Position numbers and translations under genes: made by a program. Of a stretch of 33,046 nt of DNA, positions 31,915-33,046 are shown in pieces (within the stretch, counting starts at the first letter, position 1; every line of letters starts with the position of its first letter). Location: positions 2,032-35,077 of the forward strand of contig CAYQAE010000008.1 in assembly GCA_964415445.1 (NCBI GenBank), written 5' to 3'. The DNA comes from CAYQAE01 sp964415445 [NCBI: uncultured archaeon]. Lineage in GTDB: Archaea; CAYQAE01. The notes beneath the pieces were generated by a model. It was not told the origin of the DNA. It searched no databases and was given only the letters and a program-made list of their open reading frames with translations.

Positions 31915-33046
31915 TTATATTTTTTCTAATGCTTGATCAATATCTGAGATTATATCATCTGGATCTTCCAAACCTACAGATATTCTAATGTAGTCATCAG
32001 TGACTCCTGTTGATTTTTGTTCTTCTTTGGTTAGCTGTTGATGAGTAGTAGTTGCAGGATGTATTACTAGTGTTTTTGCATCTCCTATATTTGCAAGATG
32101 AGAGAGTAATTTGACACTTTCTATAAATTTAGCTCCAGCTTTCCTTCCGCCTTTGACTCCAAAGCCTAAAAGCGCACCCGAGCCATTTTTCAAATATTTC
32201 TTTGCCAATCTAAAACTTGGATGATTTTTGAGTCCAGGATAATTTACCCATGAAATTTTCGGATGATCTTGAAGATGTTTTGCTACCTTTAGAGCATTTT
32301 CACAATGTTTTGGCATTCTCAGATGAAGAGTCTCTAATCCTTGCAAAAATAAAAACGCATTAAATGGACTTAAACATTGTCCTAAATCCCTAAGCAAATG
32401 AATTCTAGCTTTTTTTACAAAAGCAATATCTCCGAATTTATCAATATATCTTAATCCATGATTACTTTCATCTGGCTCTGTAATTTCTGAAAAATCACCA
32501 CTTTCCCAATCAAATTTTCCTGAATCTACAATGACTCCTCCTATTGAATTACCATGTCCTCCTATGAATTTTGTTGCAGAGCTTGCAATTATATCTGCTC
32601 CATATTTTATAGGTTGAGTTAGATATATTCCACAAGTGTTATCTACAATAAATGGGATATTAAAACTATGTGCAATATCTGCAAGCATCTCAAAATTACA
32701 TATATCTAATTTGGGATTTCCAATAGTTTCTGCATAAATTGCTTTTGTCTTCGATGTTATTTTGTCTTCTATATCCTCTTTTGAGGCATTTGATGGTATA
32801 AAATTAACATGTCTACCTAATTTTTTCAAAGTATGTCTGAAAAATGAATAAGTTCCACCATACAAATTATCAAGTGATAGAATTTCATCTCCAACTTTTG
32901 TAAAATTAAGTATTGTCAAACTTATTGCAGCCATACCTGAAGAAGTAGCTAATGCAGCTTTTCCACCTTCTAGTTGTGCCATTCTATTTTCAAAAACATC
33001 TGTTGTAGGATTCATCAACCTCGTATATATATTTCCAAACTCTTTT
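31915..33046 (-). CDS. metY: O-acetylhomoserine sulfhydrylase, 5' end beyond window
   Basis: A PLP enzyme of the Cys/Met metabolism family that makes homocysteine from O-acetylhomoserine and sulfide. '[22 protein letters not shown]' is the N-terminal PLP-phosphate region, 'VDNTCG' holds the PLP aspartate, '[11 protein letters not shown]' the Schiff-base lysine and 'THQQLT' lies near the substrate end. The frame is open to the window edge and reads '[10 protein letters not shown]' before the internal methionines, as in complete MetY. About 50-60 N-terminal residues are therefore missing, and the ATG near 33015 is not the start. Next come metX and metW on the same strand, forming a methionine operon using sulfide directly. 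Confidence 0.94.
   Translation of the reverse strand, partial: KEFGNIYTRLMNPTTDVFENRMAQLEGGKAALATSSGMAAISLTILNFTKVGDEILSLDNLYGGTYSFFRHTLKKLGRHVNFIPSNASKEDIEDKITSKTKAIYAETIGNPKLDICNFEMLADIAHSFNIPFIVDNTCGIYLTQPIKYGADIIASSATKFIGGHGNSIGGVIVDSGKFDWESGDFSEITEPDESNHGLRYIDKFGDIAFVKKARIHLLRDLGQCLSPFNAFLFLQGLETLHLRMPKHCENALKVAKHLQDHPKISWVNYPGLKNHPSFRLAKKYLKNGSGALLGFGVKGGRKAGAKFIESVKLLSHLANIGDAKTLVIHPATTTHQQLTKEEQKSTGVTDDYIRISVGLEDPDDIISDIDQALEKI

Noticed and set aside
33013-33018. Apparent start of metY at the TTG/ATG
   Set aside because: The upstream frame encodes conserved MetY residues to the window edge, so the gene is cut by the window and does not start there.

Overview
The window is strongly AT-rich archaeal DNA. 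Archaeal markers include a Pth2-type peptidyl-tRNA hydrolase, the A subunit of topoisomerase VI, an archaeal Elp3, a FAU-1 RNA-binding protein with a DUF402 domain, BRE/TATA promoters, leaderless genes, and three tRNA genes each carrying a short bulge-helix-bulge intron. The gene set points to a euryarchaeon. A more exact placement, for example near Thermococci, Theionarchaea or Methanofastidiosa, is only a guess. Shine-Dalgarno sites here are mostly variants of GGTGAT placed 3-5 bases before the start codon, and this was used to correct several starts.

Layout. 1-3.4 kb: housekeeping genes (small membrane protein, Pth2, RimI-like acetyltransferase, inositol monophosphatase/fructose bisphosphatase, class I aminotransferase). 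3.4-15.8 kb: one probable transcription unit with two giant secreted, membrane-anchored proteins (2131 and about 1601 residues), a 61-residue Cys-rich protein, and a RecA/KaiC-like ATPase with an altered P-loop. 15.8-20.9 kb: FAU-1, topoisomerase VI-A, a zinc-ribbon membrane protein, tRNA-Ser(GGA) and Elp3. 20.9-24.7 kb: a cold-shock protein with a long leader, two divergent zinc-ribbon proteins (one membrane-anchored and very basic, one with five ribbons), tRNA-Arg(TCG), a class V aminotransferase and tRNA-Ser(CGA). 24.7-27.7 kb: a four-gene unit of zinc-ribbon protein, Usp-like protein, PhoU-like protein and ArsB/NhaD-type permease. 27.8-30.2 kb: an intact KaiC-like ATPase, a macrodomain protein, a small membrane protein and a coiled-coil orphan. 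30.2 kb to the right edge: metY-metX-metW for methionine synthesis, with metY cut by the window edge.

The points most worth a second look are: (i) the giant surface-protein unit, whose two large proteins share a C-terminal extracellular domain, a membrane anchor and a cytoplasmic tail motif, and are linked to a degenerate KaiC-like ATPase; (ii) a non-canonical 15-nt intron inside the D-arm of tRNA-Ser(CGA); (iii) a roughly 200-nt leader of the cold-shock gene containing a 39-codon ORF and an all-A/U hairpin; (iv) a metW reading frame that appears to start at an ATA codon behind a full Shine-Dalgarno site; (v) one TATA box placed symmetrically between two leaderless divergent genes. No CRISPR array, insertion sequence or prophage gene was seen.
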